A stretch of 13,646 nucleotides of DNA from Clostridiales bacterium UBA7103 (GTDB taxonomy: Bacteria > Bacillota > Clostridia > Oscillospirales > Oscillospiraceae), in the NCBI GenBank assembly GCA_002493305.1, contig DKYJ01000039.1, positions 80,288 to 93,933 of the forward strand. Reading direction: 5' to 3'. The translations under genes and the position numbers were made by a program. Of this stretch, positions 6,710 to 13,233 are shown piece by piece (positions within the stretch are counted from its first letter, which is position 1; the number at the start of each line of letters is the position of its first letter). Under the pieces are notes generated by a model. It searched no databases. It had not been told where the DNA came from and saw only the letters and a list, made by a program, of their open reading frames with translations.

Positions 6710-7795
6710 ATGGCAGCAAACAGAGTATATAATTTTTCGGCAGGGCCGTCCATAATGCCCCGCTCCGTGCTTGAGACGGCGCAGAGGGAACTGCTTGATC
6801 ACCGCGGCTGCGGCATATCCGTTATGGAGATGAGCCACCGCAGCCCTATGTTCGCGGAGATTTTCGCCTCCGCCAAGGCAAAGCTCAAAAAGGCGCTGGC
6901 CGTGCCCGACAATTATGAGATCCTCTTCCTTCAGGGCGGGGCGAGCCTGCAATTTGCGGGCATACCAATGAACCTGATGGAGGGCGGCGGCGCAGACTAC
7001 GCTGTGACCGGCAACTTCTCCAAAAAGGCCGCCGTGGAAGCGCAAAAATACGGCGGTGTCTCCATCGCCTATGACGGCGCGGCGGAGGGCTTCCGTCGTA
7101 TCCCGGCACAGTCCGAGCTTAAGCTCAGCGAGGGCGCAAAGTATTTTTACTACTGCGCGAACAATACTGTCTACGGCACCGAGTGGCATTACGTGCCGCA
7201 GAGCGCAGCACCCCTTGTGTGCGATATGTCCTCCGATATCCTCTCTCAGCCTGTGGACGTCTCCCGCTTTGGGCTTATCTACGCCGGGGCACAGAAGAAC
7301 ATGGCCCCCGCAGGGCTGACGGTCGTCATCATTGACAAGGCGCTCGCCGGGCGGCAGCTGCCATACACGCCGCAGGTCATGTGCTATGACGAGCTTATCG
7401 CCGCCGACTCCATGATAAACACTCCGCCCTGCTGGTGCATATACATGCTGGGGCTGATGCTCGACTGGCTGGAAGCTCATGGTGGCGTCCATGGCATGGA
7501 GCGGATAAAGCGCGAAAAAGCCTCCCTTGTCTATGATTACCTCGATAACAGCGCCCTGTTTATCCCCCACGCCGAGCGCGATTCCCGCAGCGACATGAAC
7601 ATCACCTTCCGCACCGCGAGCGCGGAGCTTGACGCGGAATTTGTAAAGAGCGCGGCTGCAAAGGGGCTTATAAACCTGAAAGGTCACAAGGTGGCCGGGG
7701 GTATGCGCGCATCTCTCTATAACGCCATGCCCATGGAGGGCGTGCAGGCGCTTTTGGAGCACATGAAGGACTTTGAGGTGAAGCACCATGTATAA
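6710..7795 (+). CDS. serC: Phosphoserine aminotransferase SerC
   Basis: A 361-residue PLP-dependent aminotransferase converting 3-phosphohydroxypyruvate and glutamate to O-phosphoserine, the second step of serine synthesis. Visible family features: NFSAGPS (8-14), the phosphate/cofactor loop LQGGASLQF (74-82), CDMSSDILSQ with the PLP-contacting Asp172, and the Schiff-base lysine Lys196 in YAGAQKNMAPAG. INTPP (237-241) is conserved, though followed by CWC where many relatives have a Thr-aromatic sequence. Length matches the family (about 360). The start is the ATG at 6710: GGAG (6700-6703) is six bases upstream, and the protein then begins with the normal NRVYNFSAGP; in-frame GTG at 6677 would add 11 non-conserved residues. 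It overlaps serA by 8 bp, so the two are probably translationally coupled. Confidence 0.96.
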   Translation: MAANRVYNFSAGPSIMPRSVLETAQRELLDHRGCGISVMEMSHRSPMFAEIFASAKAKLKKALAVPDNYEILFLQGGASLQFAGIPMNLMEGGGADYAVTGNFSKKAAVEAQKYGGVSIAYDGAAEGFRRIPAQSELKLSEGAKYFYYCANNTVYGTEWHYVPQSAAPLVCDMSSDILSQPVDVSRFGLIYAGAQKNMAPAGLTVVIIDKALAGRQLPYTPQVMCYDELIAADSMINTPPCWCIYMLGLMLDWLEAHGGVHGMERIKREKASLVYDYLDNSALFIPHAERDSRSDMNITFRTASAELDAEFVKSAAAKGLINLKGHKVAGGMRASLYNAMPMEGVQALLEHMKDFEVKHHV

Positions 7796-8954
7796 AATAA
7801 AAACCATGAACACCATCTCCCCCGGCGGGCTTGAGGAGCTGACCCGTCGCGGCTGCACCGTCGGCAGCGAGGTTCAATCCCCGGAGGGTATGCTTATCCG
7901 CAGCGCGGATCTGCACAATTATGAGTTTGGCGGAGACCTGCTCGCCATCGCCCGCGCGGGGGCGGGATACAACAACATCCCCATCGAAAAGTGCGCGGAG
8001 CTGGGCATCGCGGTCTTTAACAGTCCCGGAGCCAACGCTGAGGCTGTGAAGGAGCAGGAGATATGCTCGCTCATCATGTCCTCGAGGGACATTTTGGGCA
8101 GCATCGACTGGGTGCGCTCCATTGCCGACAGAGGCGCGGAGATCCCCGGTCTCGTGGAAAAGGGCAAGTCCTCCTTCGCCGGGCCCGAGCTTCTGGGCAA
8201 GACCCTCGGCGTTATCGGCCTGGGCGCGGTAGGCGCGCTGGTGGCAAACGCCGCCCTGGAGCTGGGCATGACGGTCTACGGCTACGACCCCTTCATGTCC
8301 GTTGACGCCGCATGGCGGCTCTCGCGCGAGGTCATACACGCCGACTCCTTAGAGGAGATCTACCGTGTGAGCGATTATATAAGCCTCAACATTCCCTACA
8401 CGCAGGACACCCACCATATGCTAAACGCCGAGGCCTTTTCCAAGATGCGCGCCGGCGTGCGGATAATCAACGAGTCCCGCGCCGAGGTGGTGGACGATGT
8501 GGCAATGACCGCCGCGCTTGACAGCGGGCGGGTCGCAAAATATGTGACAGACTTCCCGAACGAGACCATTCTCAAAGCCCCCAATGTCATCGCCATGCCT
8601 CATCTCGGCGCCTGCACCCCAGAAAGTGAGGATCGCTGCGCCGTCATGGCCGCAAACGAGCTGTACGACTATCTGGAAAACGGAAACATCAAAAACTCCG
8701 TCAATCTCCCGGACGTGTTTCTCAGCCGCTCCGGAGCCTGCCGTCTCTGTGTTATCCACCGCAACATTCCCCGCATGCTCACCCGTATTCTGGACTTTAT
8801 AAGCGCACTGGATATAAATGTGGCGCATATGATAAACAAATCCCGCGGCAAATACGCCTGCACCATAGTGGATCTGGACACCTGCATTGGCGAGGACACC
8901 GCGCTTTCCATACAGTCCATGAGCGACGTGCTGAGAGTGCGGGTGCTGATTTAA
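7788..8954 (+). CDS. serA: D-3-phosphoglycerate dehydrogenase SerA with C-terminal ACT domain
   Basis: A 388-residue NAD-dependent 2-hydroxyacid dehydrogenase that oxidises 3-phosphoglycerate to 3-phosphohydroxypyruvate, the committed step of serine synthesis. The NAD-binding motif GLGAVG is at 144-149 with acidic Asp168 at the end of the next strand; the catalytic Arg231, Glu259 and His272 (PHLGACTPE) are all present. The Arg loop reads NESRAEVVD, unlike the common NxARGxxVD. An ACT domain occupies about 316-388; His324, Asn326 and Asn344 have the same spacing as the serine-binding His344, Asn346 and Asn364 of E. coli SerA, suggesting serine feedback control. The usual ACT glycine after Pro is Arg329 here. 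The ATG at 7788 lies within the end of serC with GAGGTG (7775-7780) upstream. Confidence 0.95.
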   Translation: MYKIKTMNTISPGGLEELTRRGCTVGSEVQSPEGMLIRSADLHNYEFGGDLLAIARAGAGYNNIPIEKCAELGIAVFNSPGANAEAVKEQEICSLIMSSRDILGSIDWVRSIADRGAEIPGLVEKGKSSFAGPELLGKTLGVIGLGAVGALVANAALELGMTVYGYDPFMSVDAAWRLSREVIHADSLEEIYRVSDYISLNIPYTQDTHHMLNAEAFSKMRAGVRIINESRAEVVDDVAMTAALDSGRVAKYVTDFPNETILKAPNVIAMPHLGACTPESEDRCAVMAANELYDYLENGNIKNSVNLPDVFLSRSGACRLCVIHRNIPRMLTRILDFISALDINVAHMINKSRGKYACTIVDLDTCIGEDTALSIQSMSDVLRVRVLI

Positions 8955-8990
8955 ATTATTCATTATTCTTTAAACCATTTGGAGATTCCT

Positions 8991-9674
8991 ATGAAACATA
9001 TCGGCATGATAGTGGCGGTGGAGATCGCCTCCGTTCTTGAGCGTTACGGGACCCCCCACGGTGAGGAAACTGTCTGCGGCTTTAAGGTCTTTCGCTATGA
9101 CATGGCGGGCTGCCGCCTTTACGTCCTCAACTCCGGCGTGGGCGAGCTTGCCGCCGCCGCTGCCGCCCAGCTGCTTATTGACCGCTACGGGGTCAGCCTT
9201 ATCGTCAACTTCGGCGTCGTGGGCGGGCTCACCGAGGACATGGGCGAGATGCGTACCTGCGTGGTTGAAAAGTTAGTCCATTATGACTTTGACCTGTCGG
9301 AGATCGACCCGGTGGAGCCGGGCCGTTATCCCGGCTATGACAGCATATATATCCCCATGAGCCCGGAGCTTGTGGACAAGGCCATTGAGATCGCGCCGGA
9401 GCTTAAACGGGTCATCTGCGCCTCAGCGGACAAGTTTGTGGGCACGGCGGAGGGCAAGCGCGCCCTGCATGAAAAATACGGCGCGGACATCTGCGAGATG
9501 GAGGCCGCCGGGATCGCCCTGACCTGTCGGCGCTGCGGCGTGCCCTGCCTGTCGATAAAGACTGTCTCCGACGGAGTAGACGGCGGCGCGGAGGCTTTCT
9601 ATGCCCAGATCCGCCGCAGCTCGGAGCTTTGCCTTGAGATAACGGACAGGATAATCCGGGAGGATATACTGTGA
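8991..9674 (+). CDS. 5'-methylthioadenosine/S-adenosylhomocysteine nucleosidase-like protein (PNP/UDP family)
   Basis: A 227-residue member of the purine nucleoside phosphorylase/nucleosidase superfamily. Aligned by eye to E. coli MTA/SAH nucleosidase it keeps the acid near the N-terminus (Glu11), the ribose-binding CEMEAAG (Glu171, equivalent to Glu174) and the catalytic Asp194 in VSD (equivalent to Asp197). Where E. coli has NTGSAGGL this protein has NFGVVGGL (73-80), replacing the serine by valine, so the exact nucleoside is uncertain; a related nucleosidase activity is possible. The ATG at 8991 has GGAG (8981-8984) six bases upstream; a TTG at 8979 overlaps that site and is rejected. It starts 36 bp after serA and its stop overlaps the next start as GTGA, so it is probably in the same operon. 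Confidence 0.82.
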   Translation: MKHIGMIVAVEIASVLERYGTPHGEETVCGFKVFRYDMAGCRLYVLNSGVGELAAAAAAQLLIDRYGVSLIVNFGVVGGLTEDMGEMRTCVVEKLVHYDFDLSEIDPVEPGRYPGYDSIYIPMSPELVDKAIEIAPELKRVICASADKFVGTAEGKRALHEKYGADICEMEAAGIALTCRRCGVPCLSIKTVSDGVDGGAEAFYAQIRRSSELCLEITDRIIREDIL

Positions 9675-11206
9675 AGAAGATCCAAAGCATACAGTCCCGC
9701 TTTATCGGCTTTTGGGGCGGCGCGCAGAAGCAGGCGTTTTTGTCGGCTCTGCTCGTCGGGCTCGCCGCACATATTTATAAGTTTACGAACACGCTTTATA
9801 ACCATGATGCCCTGTTCGGCTGGAGCTTCAAAAACGACATGGTCGGCTCCGGGCGCTGGTTCCTGTCGGCAGCCAGTATCCCCAGTTCCTGCTTTGACCT
9901 GCCTTGGATAAACGGCCTGCTCTCCCTGATTTATATTGGGCTTACCGCCGCGGTAATTTCGGATATATTCAAGGTTCGCCGCAAGAGCACCGCCCTGCTC
10001 ATCGGCGGGCTGCTGGCCGCCTTTCCCTGTGTAACGGTCAGCTTTTTCTATGAATTCACCGCTGACGCTTACATGTTGGCAATGCTGCTGGCGGCGCTGT
10101 CGGTACGCTTCAACCTGGTGGGTGATAAAAACAAGCTCCATATAGCCATCGCGGCCCTGCTTGTGTGCCTTTGCTGCGGGATATATCAGGCCTATGTGTC
10201 CTTCGCGCTGCTGCTTTCAATGAGCCATTTTATTGTGGAGCTTCTGAACGGGGAGCGGGAGGATAAGCTGCTTTACCGCTGGATAGGGCGGCAGTTTATA
10301 GTCTACGGGGCAGGGCTTGCGTCCTACTATGCGGTTTGGAGGCTGCGCCTGCTCCTCACGGGCATATCCCCCTTCAGCTATGCGGGTATAGATGATCTCG
10401 GCAGCATGGGCGGAGGAGCTTTCGCCGCGGCCTTCGGCAAAATGGCGCAGACTTTCGCAGCCTTTTTTCTGGGTGGGAATGTGTTCAGAAACGGCATGAG
10501 CTTTTACGCGCTTATGAACACGGTCTTTCTCCTGACTCTTGCGGCGCTTTTGGTGTATGCCGCCGTCAAAGCCCGTCTCACGGCTAAATGGCCTCGGCTC
10601 GTGCTGATGATCCTGAGCGTGGTCTCCCTGCCGGTCTTTGCCTGCATATGGCTTTTTGCCTCTCCCGGCGTATATTACTACCCCGTAATGCTGCAAAGCC
10701 TGTGCCTGCTGTATATTCTGGCGACGGTTTTGGCAGAGCGCTTTGGCGGAGCACGGCTGCGCGCGCTGGCGACGGTGCTCTTTACGGTCATTGTCTTCAA
10801 ATTCACTGTACAGGCAAACCAGGCCTATCTCCTGCTTGACCGCTGCAATCGGACAAGCTATACCACCGCCTCGGAAATGCTCACACGCATACATCTGCTG
10901 GACGATGGCAGCGTCAAAAAGCTGGCCTTTGTGGGCGGCGCCGACGAATCGCTGGTGAGCGCCGGAGCTGAGGGCATTGAGGAGCTGACCGTCCTTGCCA
11001 ACATGATCCAGCCCACCCTGATATACGACCACCTTCACGCCTCGTCATATATGGTGACTGTGCTCGACTGCGGCTATGCGCCGGTGAACGATGAGGAGCT
11101 GGCGGAGCTTGCCGCCTCCGGGCAGACTGACGACATGCCGGTCTGGCCGCTGAAGGATTCGGTACGCATAATAGGAGACACGGCGGTAATCAAATTGTCA
11201 GACTGA
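9671..11206 (+). CDS. GtrII-type glucosyltransferase domain membrane protein
   Basis: A 511-residue polytopic membrane protein resembling the glucosyltransferase GtrII family (PF14264), relatives of O-antigen glucosyltransferases that use a lipid-linked sugar on the outer face of the membrane. Support: NTLYNHDALFGW (40-51) in the first periplasm/exterior-side loop, SGRWFL (60-65), a Pro-Trp-Ile-Asn-Gly step (78-82), YEFTADAY (127-134), and about ten hydrophobic segments between residues 20 and 375, followed by a soluble C-terminal region of about 130 residues. The start is GTG at 9671 with GGGAGG (9658-9663) seven bases upstream, overlapping the previous stop by 4 bp. It is followed at once by a strong terminator. 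The acceptor (cell-wall polymer, teichoic acid or glycolipid) cannot be inferred. Confidence 0.78.
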   Translation: MKKIQSIQSRFIGFWGGAQKQAFLSALLVGLAAHIYKFTNTLYNHDALFGWSFKNDMVGSGRWFLSAASIPSSCFDLPWINGLLSLIYIGLTAAVISDIFKVRRKSTALLIGGLLAAFPCVTVSFFYEFTADAYMLAMLLAALSVRFNLVGDKNKLHIAIAALLVCLCCGIYQAYVSFALLLSMSHFIVELLNGEREDKLLYRWIGRQFIVYGAGLASYYAVWRLRLLLTGISPFSYAGIDDLGSMGGGAFAAAFGKMAQTFAAFFLGGNVFRNGMSFYALMNTVFLLTLAALLVYAAVKARLTAKWPRLVLMILSVVSLPVFACIWLFASPGVYYYPVMLQSLCLLYILATVLAERFGGARLRALATVLFTVIVFKFTVQANQAYLLLDRCNRTSYTTASEMLTRIHLLDDGSVKKLAFVGGADESLVSAGAEGIEELTVLANMIQPTLIYDHLHASSYMVTVLDCGYAPVNDEELAELAASGQTDDMPVWPLKDSVRIIGDTAVIKLSD

Positions 11207-11251
11207 AAAACAAAAGTCTCGCCTTAGGCGTGGTGAGACTTTTGTTTTTTT
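11206..11251 (+). terminator. Strong intrinsic terminator of the serC-serA-nucleosidase-glucosyltransferase operon
   Basis: A perfect 15-bp inverted repeat (11206-11220 with 11235-11249; core ACAAAAGTCTC / GAGACTTTTGT) encloses a 14-base loop that itself contains GCC-TTA-GGC, and is followed by a T-run (11245-11251). The repeat begins at the last base of the glucosyltransferase stop codon. The A-rich left arm means it could also act on the opposite strand. Confidence 0.9.
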
Positions 11252-11260
11252 ACAATAGTC

Positions 11261-11289
11261 TTGACAAGTAAACTTGGCAGTGCTATACT
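11261..11289 (+). promoter_or_regulatory. Promoter of the small membrane protein-XRE regulator-alaX operon
   Basis: Perfect TTGACA (11261-11266), 17 bp, TATACT (11284-11289). The start is predicted near 11296. The -35 hexamer is the first six bases of operator copy 1. Confidence 0.85.
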
Positions 11290-11317
11290 TCATTTTGACA
11301 AGAAAACTTGTCAAAAT
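11261..11317. promoter_or_regulatory. Two tandem palindromic operators (TTGACAAG-NAAA-CTTGNCA)
   Basis: Copy 1 is TTGACAAG (11261-11268), TAAA, CTTGGCA (11273-11279). Copy 2 is an 11-bp perfect inverted repeat ATTTTGACAAG (11292-11302), AAAA, CTTGTCAAAAT (11307-11317). The centres are 34 bp apart, a little over three helical turns. Copy 1 contains the -35 box and copy 2 lies on the predicted transcription start, which is the layout of a repressor site. The XRE-type protein encoded downstream is the natural candidate ligand, by inference. Confidence 0.75.
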
Positions 11318-11338
11318 TATGCATTACAGGAGGCATTT

Positions 11339-11644
11339 ATGGACAGAGATGAAGTTCTGCGGCGCAGCCGTGAAGAAAAGAACGATGAGATGGTGGTTCA
11401 GGTACGGGATAAGGCGATGAAGTGGACTTACATCGCGCTGGTGCTGAGCGCGGCGGTTTTTTCACTCATCCGGGGAATGCACGATGAGCCGATCATGGAT
11501 CTGTGCGCAACGGTGTGTATTTCCGTATCCGCAGGGAGATTTTACTGCTTTTCCAAAACAAAGGATAAATTCAACCTCATCATGGCTGTAGTGACGCTCA
11601 TCGTTGCCATAGCCGCAGGCGTGCGCTTTTTCATGGGGCACTGA
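11339..11644 (+). CDS. Small membrane protein, DUF6442-like
   Basis: A 101-residue protein of unknown function. It opens with a charged stretch, MDRDEVLRRSREEKNDE, resembling the start of the DUF6442 family often found next to small XRE regulators (recalled resemblance, not searched). Three hydrophobic segments are visible at about 29-45, 52-67 and 79-98, separated by short loops (RGMHDEP, SKTKDKFN), so it probably sits in the cytoplasmic membrane with the charged N-terminus inside. The ATG at 11339 has AGGAGG (11328-11333) at a 5-base spacing; the frame is open further upstream only through the promoter and operators. The XRE regulator gene follows after 2 bases. It may act as a partner or sensor for the regulator, but the sequence does not show that. 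Confidence 0.8.
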   Translation: MDRDEVLRRSREEKNDEMVVQVRDKAMKWTYIALVLSAAVFSLIRGMHDEPIMDLCATVCISVSAGRFYCFSKTKDKFNLIMAVVTLIVAIAAGVRFFMGH

Positions 11645-11646
11645 GC

Positions 11647-11853
11647 ATGGAGGATAAGCTGATACTCAAAAACCGTCTCAAGCAGGCGCGGGGCGAGCGC
11701 AAGCTCTCTCAAAGCCAGCTTGCGGAGCTGGTGGGCGTATCGAGAAACACCATCAGCTCCATTGAGACGGGGCAGTTCAACCCCACGGCAAAGCTGGCGC
11801 TGGTGCTGTGCATCGCGCTGGACAAGAAATTTGAGGAGCTATTCTATTTTTAG
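11647..11853 (+). CDS. XRE-family helix-turn-helix transcriptional regulator (68 aa)
   Basis: A minimal Cro/CI-type DNA-binding protein with almost nothing outside the helix-turn-helix domain. The pattern LKQARGERKLSQSQLAELVGVSRNTISSIE (about 11-40) is the classic XRE fold: helix 2 at SQSQLAELVG and recognition helix at SRNTISSIETG, followed by NPTAKLALVLCIALD and ending FEELFYF. It would bind as a dimer to palindromic DNA, and two palindromes lie just upstream at 11261-11317, so autoregulation is likely (inference). The ATG at 11647 follows the previous stop by 2 bases and has only a weak upstream purine run, consistent with translational coupling. Its stop codon overlaps the ribosome binding site of alaX. 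Its inducer is unknown; no sensing domain is present. Confidence 0.93.
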   Translation: MEDKLILKNRLKQARGERKLSQSQLAELVGVSRNTISSIETGQFNPTAKLALVLCIALDKKFEELFYF

Positions 11854-11864
11854 GGAGAGCCGTC

Positions 11865-13022
11865 ATGACCGAAAAATTATATTATTTCGACAGCCATATT
11901 TTTGAATTTACAGCAAAGGTACTCGCCTGCCGGGAGCTGGCGGGCAGCTATGCCCTGAGCCTTGACAGGACGGCCTTTTTCCCGGAGGGCGGCGGCCAGA
12001 GCGCGGACACGGGATATATAGGCTCTGTCCGTGTGCTTGACGTGCAGGAGACCGGGGGGGAGATCCTCCATTTCACAGCTGAGCCGATCGCCCCCGGGGC
12101 AGAGCTCGTCTGCGCCATTGACAAGGAGCAGCGCCTGCGCCGAATGCAAAACCATTCCGGGGAGCATATCTTCTCAGGCATCACTCATAGTCTGTATGGA
12201 CTTAACAATGTCGGCTTTCACATGGGAACCGAGTGCATGACCATTGACTTTGACGGGGAGCTGGACGCAGAGCAGCTAAAACACATAGAGAGCCTTGCAA
12301 ACGAGGCCGTGCGCCAGGATCTGCCTGTTGAAGCCTGGTTTCCCTCGCCGGAGGAGCTGAAAACGCTCCAATACCGCAGCAAGCTGGAGCTCACGGAGGG
12401 CGTGCGCATAGTGCGCATAGGCGATGTTGACTGCTGCGCCTGCTGTGCCCCCCACGTAAAGCGCAGCGGCGAGATAGGCATGATAAAGCTCATGGACACC
12501 CAGCGCCACCGGGGCGGCGTGCGCATTGAGCTTGTGTGCGGCATGGACGCTCTGGAGCTTTTCCGGCGGCGGCAGGAGAGCGTACAGGCTGTCTCCGCCA
12601 TGCTCAGCGCCAAGCGGGACGAGATAGCCCCGGCCCTCTCCCGGCTAATGCAGGAGCAGGAGCAGCTCAAGGAGCGGATAGGTTCCCTGAGCATGGAGCT
12701 TGCCCGTGTAAAGGCTTCGATGCTTCCCATGACTGAGGGCAATATCTGTCATTTTGAGCAGAGTCTCCAAGGCGCTCCCCTGCGGGAGCTTGCCAATCTC
12801 CTTGCCGAGCGCTGCACGGGCTTTGCGGCGGTCTTTTCCGGCAGCGACGAGGCGGGCTATGATTATATCATGGTCAGCCGCCATGTCGATCTGCGCGCTG
12901 CGGCAAAGGAGATAAACGCAGCCATAAACGGGCGGGGCGGCGGCAAGCCGGCGCTCATCAGCGGCCGGGCCTCTTCTGCAAGGACCGAGATCAGCAATTT
13001 TATACAAAACTGCACAATTTAG
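11865..13022 (+). CDS. alaX: Alanyl-tRNA editing protein, long AlaX type with DHHA1 domain
   Basis: A 385-residue freestanding homologue of the alanyl-tRNA synthetase editing domain, which hydrolyses mischarged Ser-tRNA(Ala) (and in some relatives Gly-tRNA(Ala)). The zinc-binding residues are visible: HxxxH at His97/His101 (NHSGEH) and CxxxH at Cys193/His197 (CCACCAPHV), followed by SGEIG, as in the synthetase. DRTAFFPEGGGQ (34-45) is the conserved N-terminal barrel motif. A Gln/Glu/Arg-rich helix, probably coiled coil (about 230-285), links to a C-terminal DHHA1-like domain ending GGGKPALISGRAS (358-370). The catalytic aminoacylation domain is absent. The ATG at 11865 has GGGAG (11853-11857) seven bases upstream; only 11 bp separate it from the regulator gene, so it belongs to the operator-controlled operon. 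Confidence 0.92.
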   Translation: MTEKLYYFDSHIFEFTAKVLACRELAGSYALSLDRTAFFPEGGGQSADTGYIGSVRVLDVQETGGEILHFTAEPIAPGAELVCAIDKEQRLRRMQNHSGEHIFSGITHSLYGLNNVGFHMGTECMTIDFDGELDAEQLKHIESLANEAVRQDLPVEAWFPSPEELKTLQYRSKLELTEGVRIVRIGDVDCCACCAPHVKRSGEIGMIKLMDTQRHRGGVRIELVCGMDALELFRRRQESVQAVSAMLSAKRDEIAPALSRLMQEQEQLKERIGSLSMELARVKASMLPMTEGNICHFEQSLQGAPLRELANLLAERCTGFAAVFSGSDEAGYDYIMVSRHVDLRAAAKEINAAINGRGGGKPALISGRASSARTEISNFIQNCTI

Positions 13023-13041
13023 ACACTTCGTCTCAAATTGT
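13014..13041 (+). terminator. Terminator-like hairpin at the alaX stop codon
   Basis: ACAATTT-AGAC (13014-13024), loop ACTTC, GTCT-C-AAATTGT (13030-13041): 11 base pairs with one bulged C, spanning the TAG at 13020-13022. The following sequence is only loosely T-rich, so termination efficiency is uncertain. Confidence 0.45.
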
Positions 13042-13062
13042 ATAGCGTTTTATCCCCGTTTT

Positions 13063-13093
13063 ATGTCAAAAATGCTCAATTTCAATTTGACAT
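13063..13093. repeat. 8-bp inverted repeat over the -35 region of the dehydratase promoter
   Basis: ATGTCAAA (13063-13070) and TTTGACAT (13086-13093), 15 bp apart, are perfect inverted copies; the right copy contains the TTGACA -35 box. This is a candidate regulator site. A smaller dyad, ATTGC/GCAAT (13098-13102, 13120-13124), flanks the -10 box. Confidence 0.45.
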
Positions 13094-13115
13094 TATTATT
13101 GCGATTTGATAAAAT
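13087..13115 (+). promoter_or_regulatory. Promoter of the 2-hydroxyacyl-CoA dehydratase gene
   Basis: Perfect TTGACA (13087-13092), 17 bp, TAAAAT (13110-13115). The predicted start near 13122 gives a leader of about 112 bases that is mostly taken up by the structure at 13130-13203. Confidence 0.82.
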
Positions 13116-13129
13116 ATTAGCAATGACAC

Positions 13130-13203
13130 GGGCTCCCGGTAAATGATGAACGGATAGTCGGCAGCTTTTGGACAATTTGTTCAGCGTTTACTCAGGAGCG
13201 CCC
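13130..13203 (+). promoter_or_regulatory. Structured 5' leader RNA (long bulged hairpin) before the dehydratase gene
   Basis: Paired segments nest in order: GGGCTCC (13130-13136) with GGAGC-G-CCC (13195-13203, one bulged G); GTAAATG (13139-13145) with CGTTTAC (13185-13191, one U-G); a single A-G mismatch (13146/13184); TGAAC (13147-13151) with GTTCA (13179-13183); then a 5x5 internal loop, GTC/GAC (13157-13159, 13171-13173) and an 11-base terminal loop. It lies wholly between the predicted start and AGGAGG (13222-13227). There is no T-run after it, so a simple terminator is unlikely. I do not recognise it as a known riboswitch. Confidence 0.5.
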
Positions 13204-13233
13204 TTATCGAAAAAACATTTTAGGAGGTTATCC

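Noticed and set aside
6561..6755. 64-aa GTG-start frame in the serC leader with GGAG eight bases upstream (possible leader peptide)
   Set aside because: The start is buried in the 12-bp hairpin, the peptide shows no run of serine or other regulatory codons, and it overlaps serC by 46 bases in another frame. Low-complexity chance frame is more likely.
6671..7858. 395-aa minus-strand frame covering serC
   Set aside because: Antisense shadow of serC and the start of serA; no family resemblance.
10217..11038. 273-aa minus-strand frame inside the glucosyltransferase gene
   Set aside because: Composition is that of an antisense shadow and it lacks a start signal.
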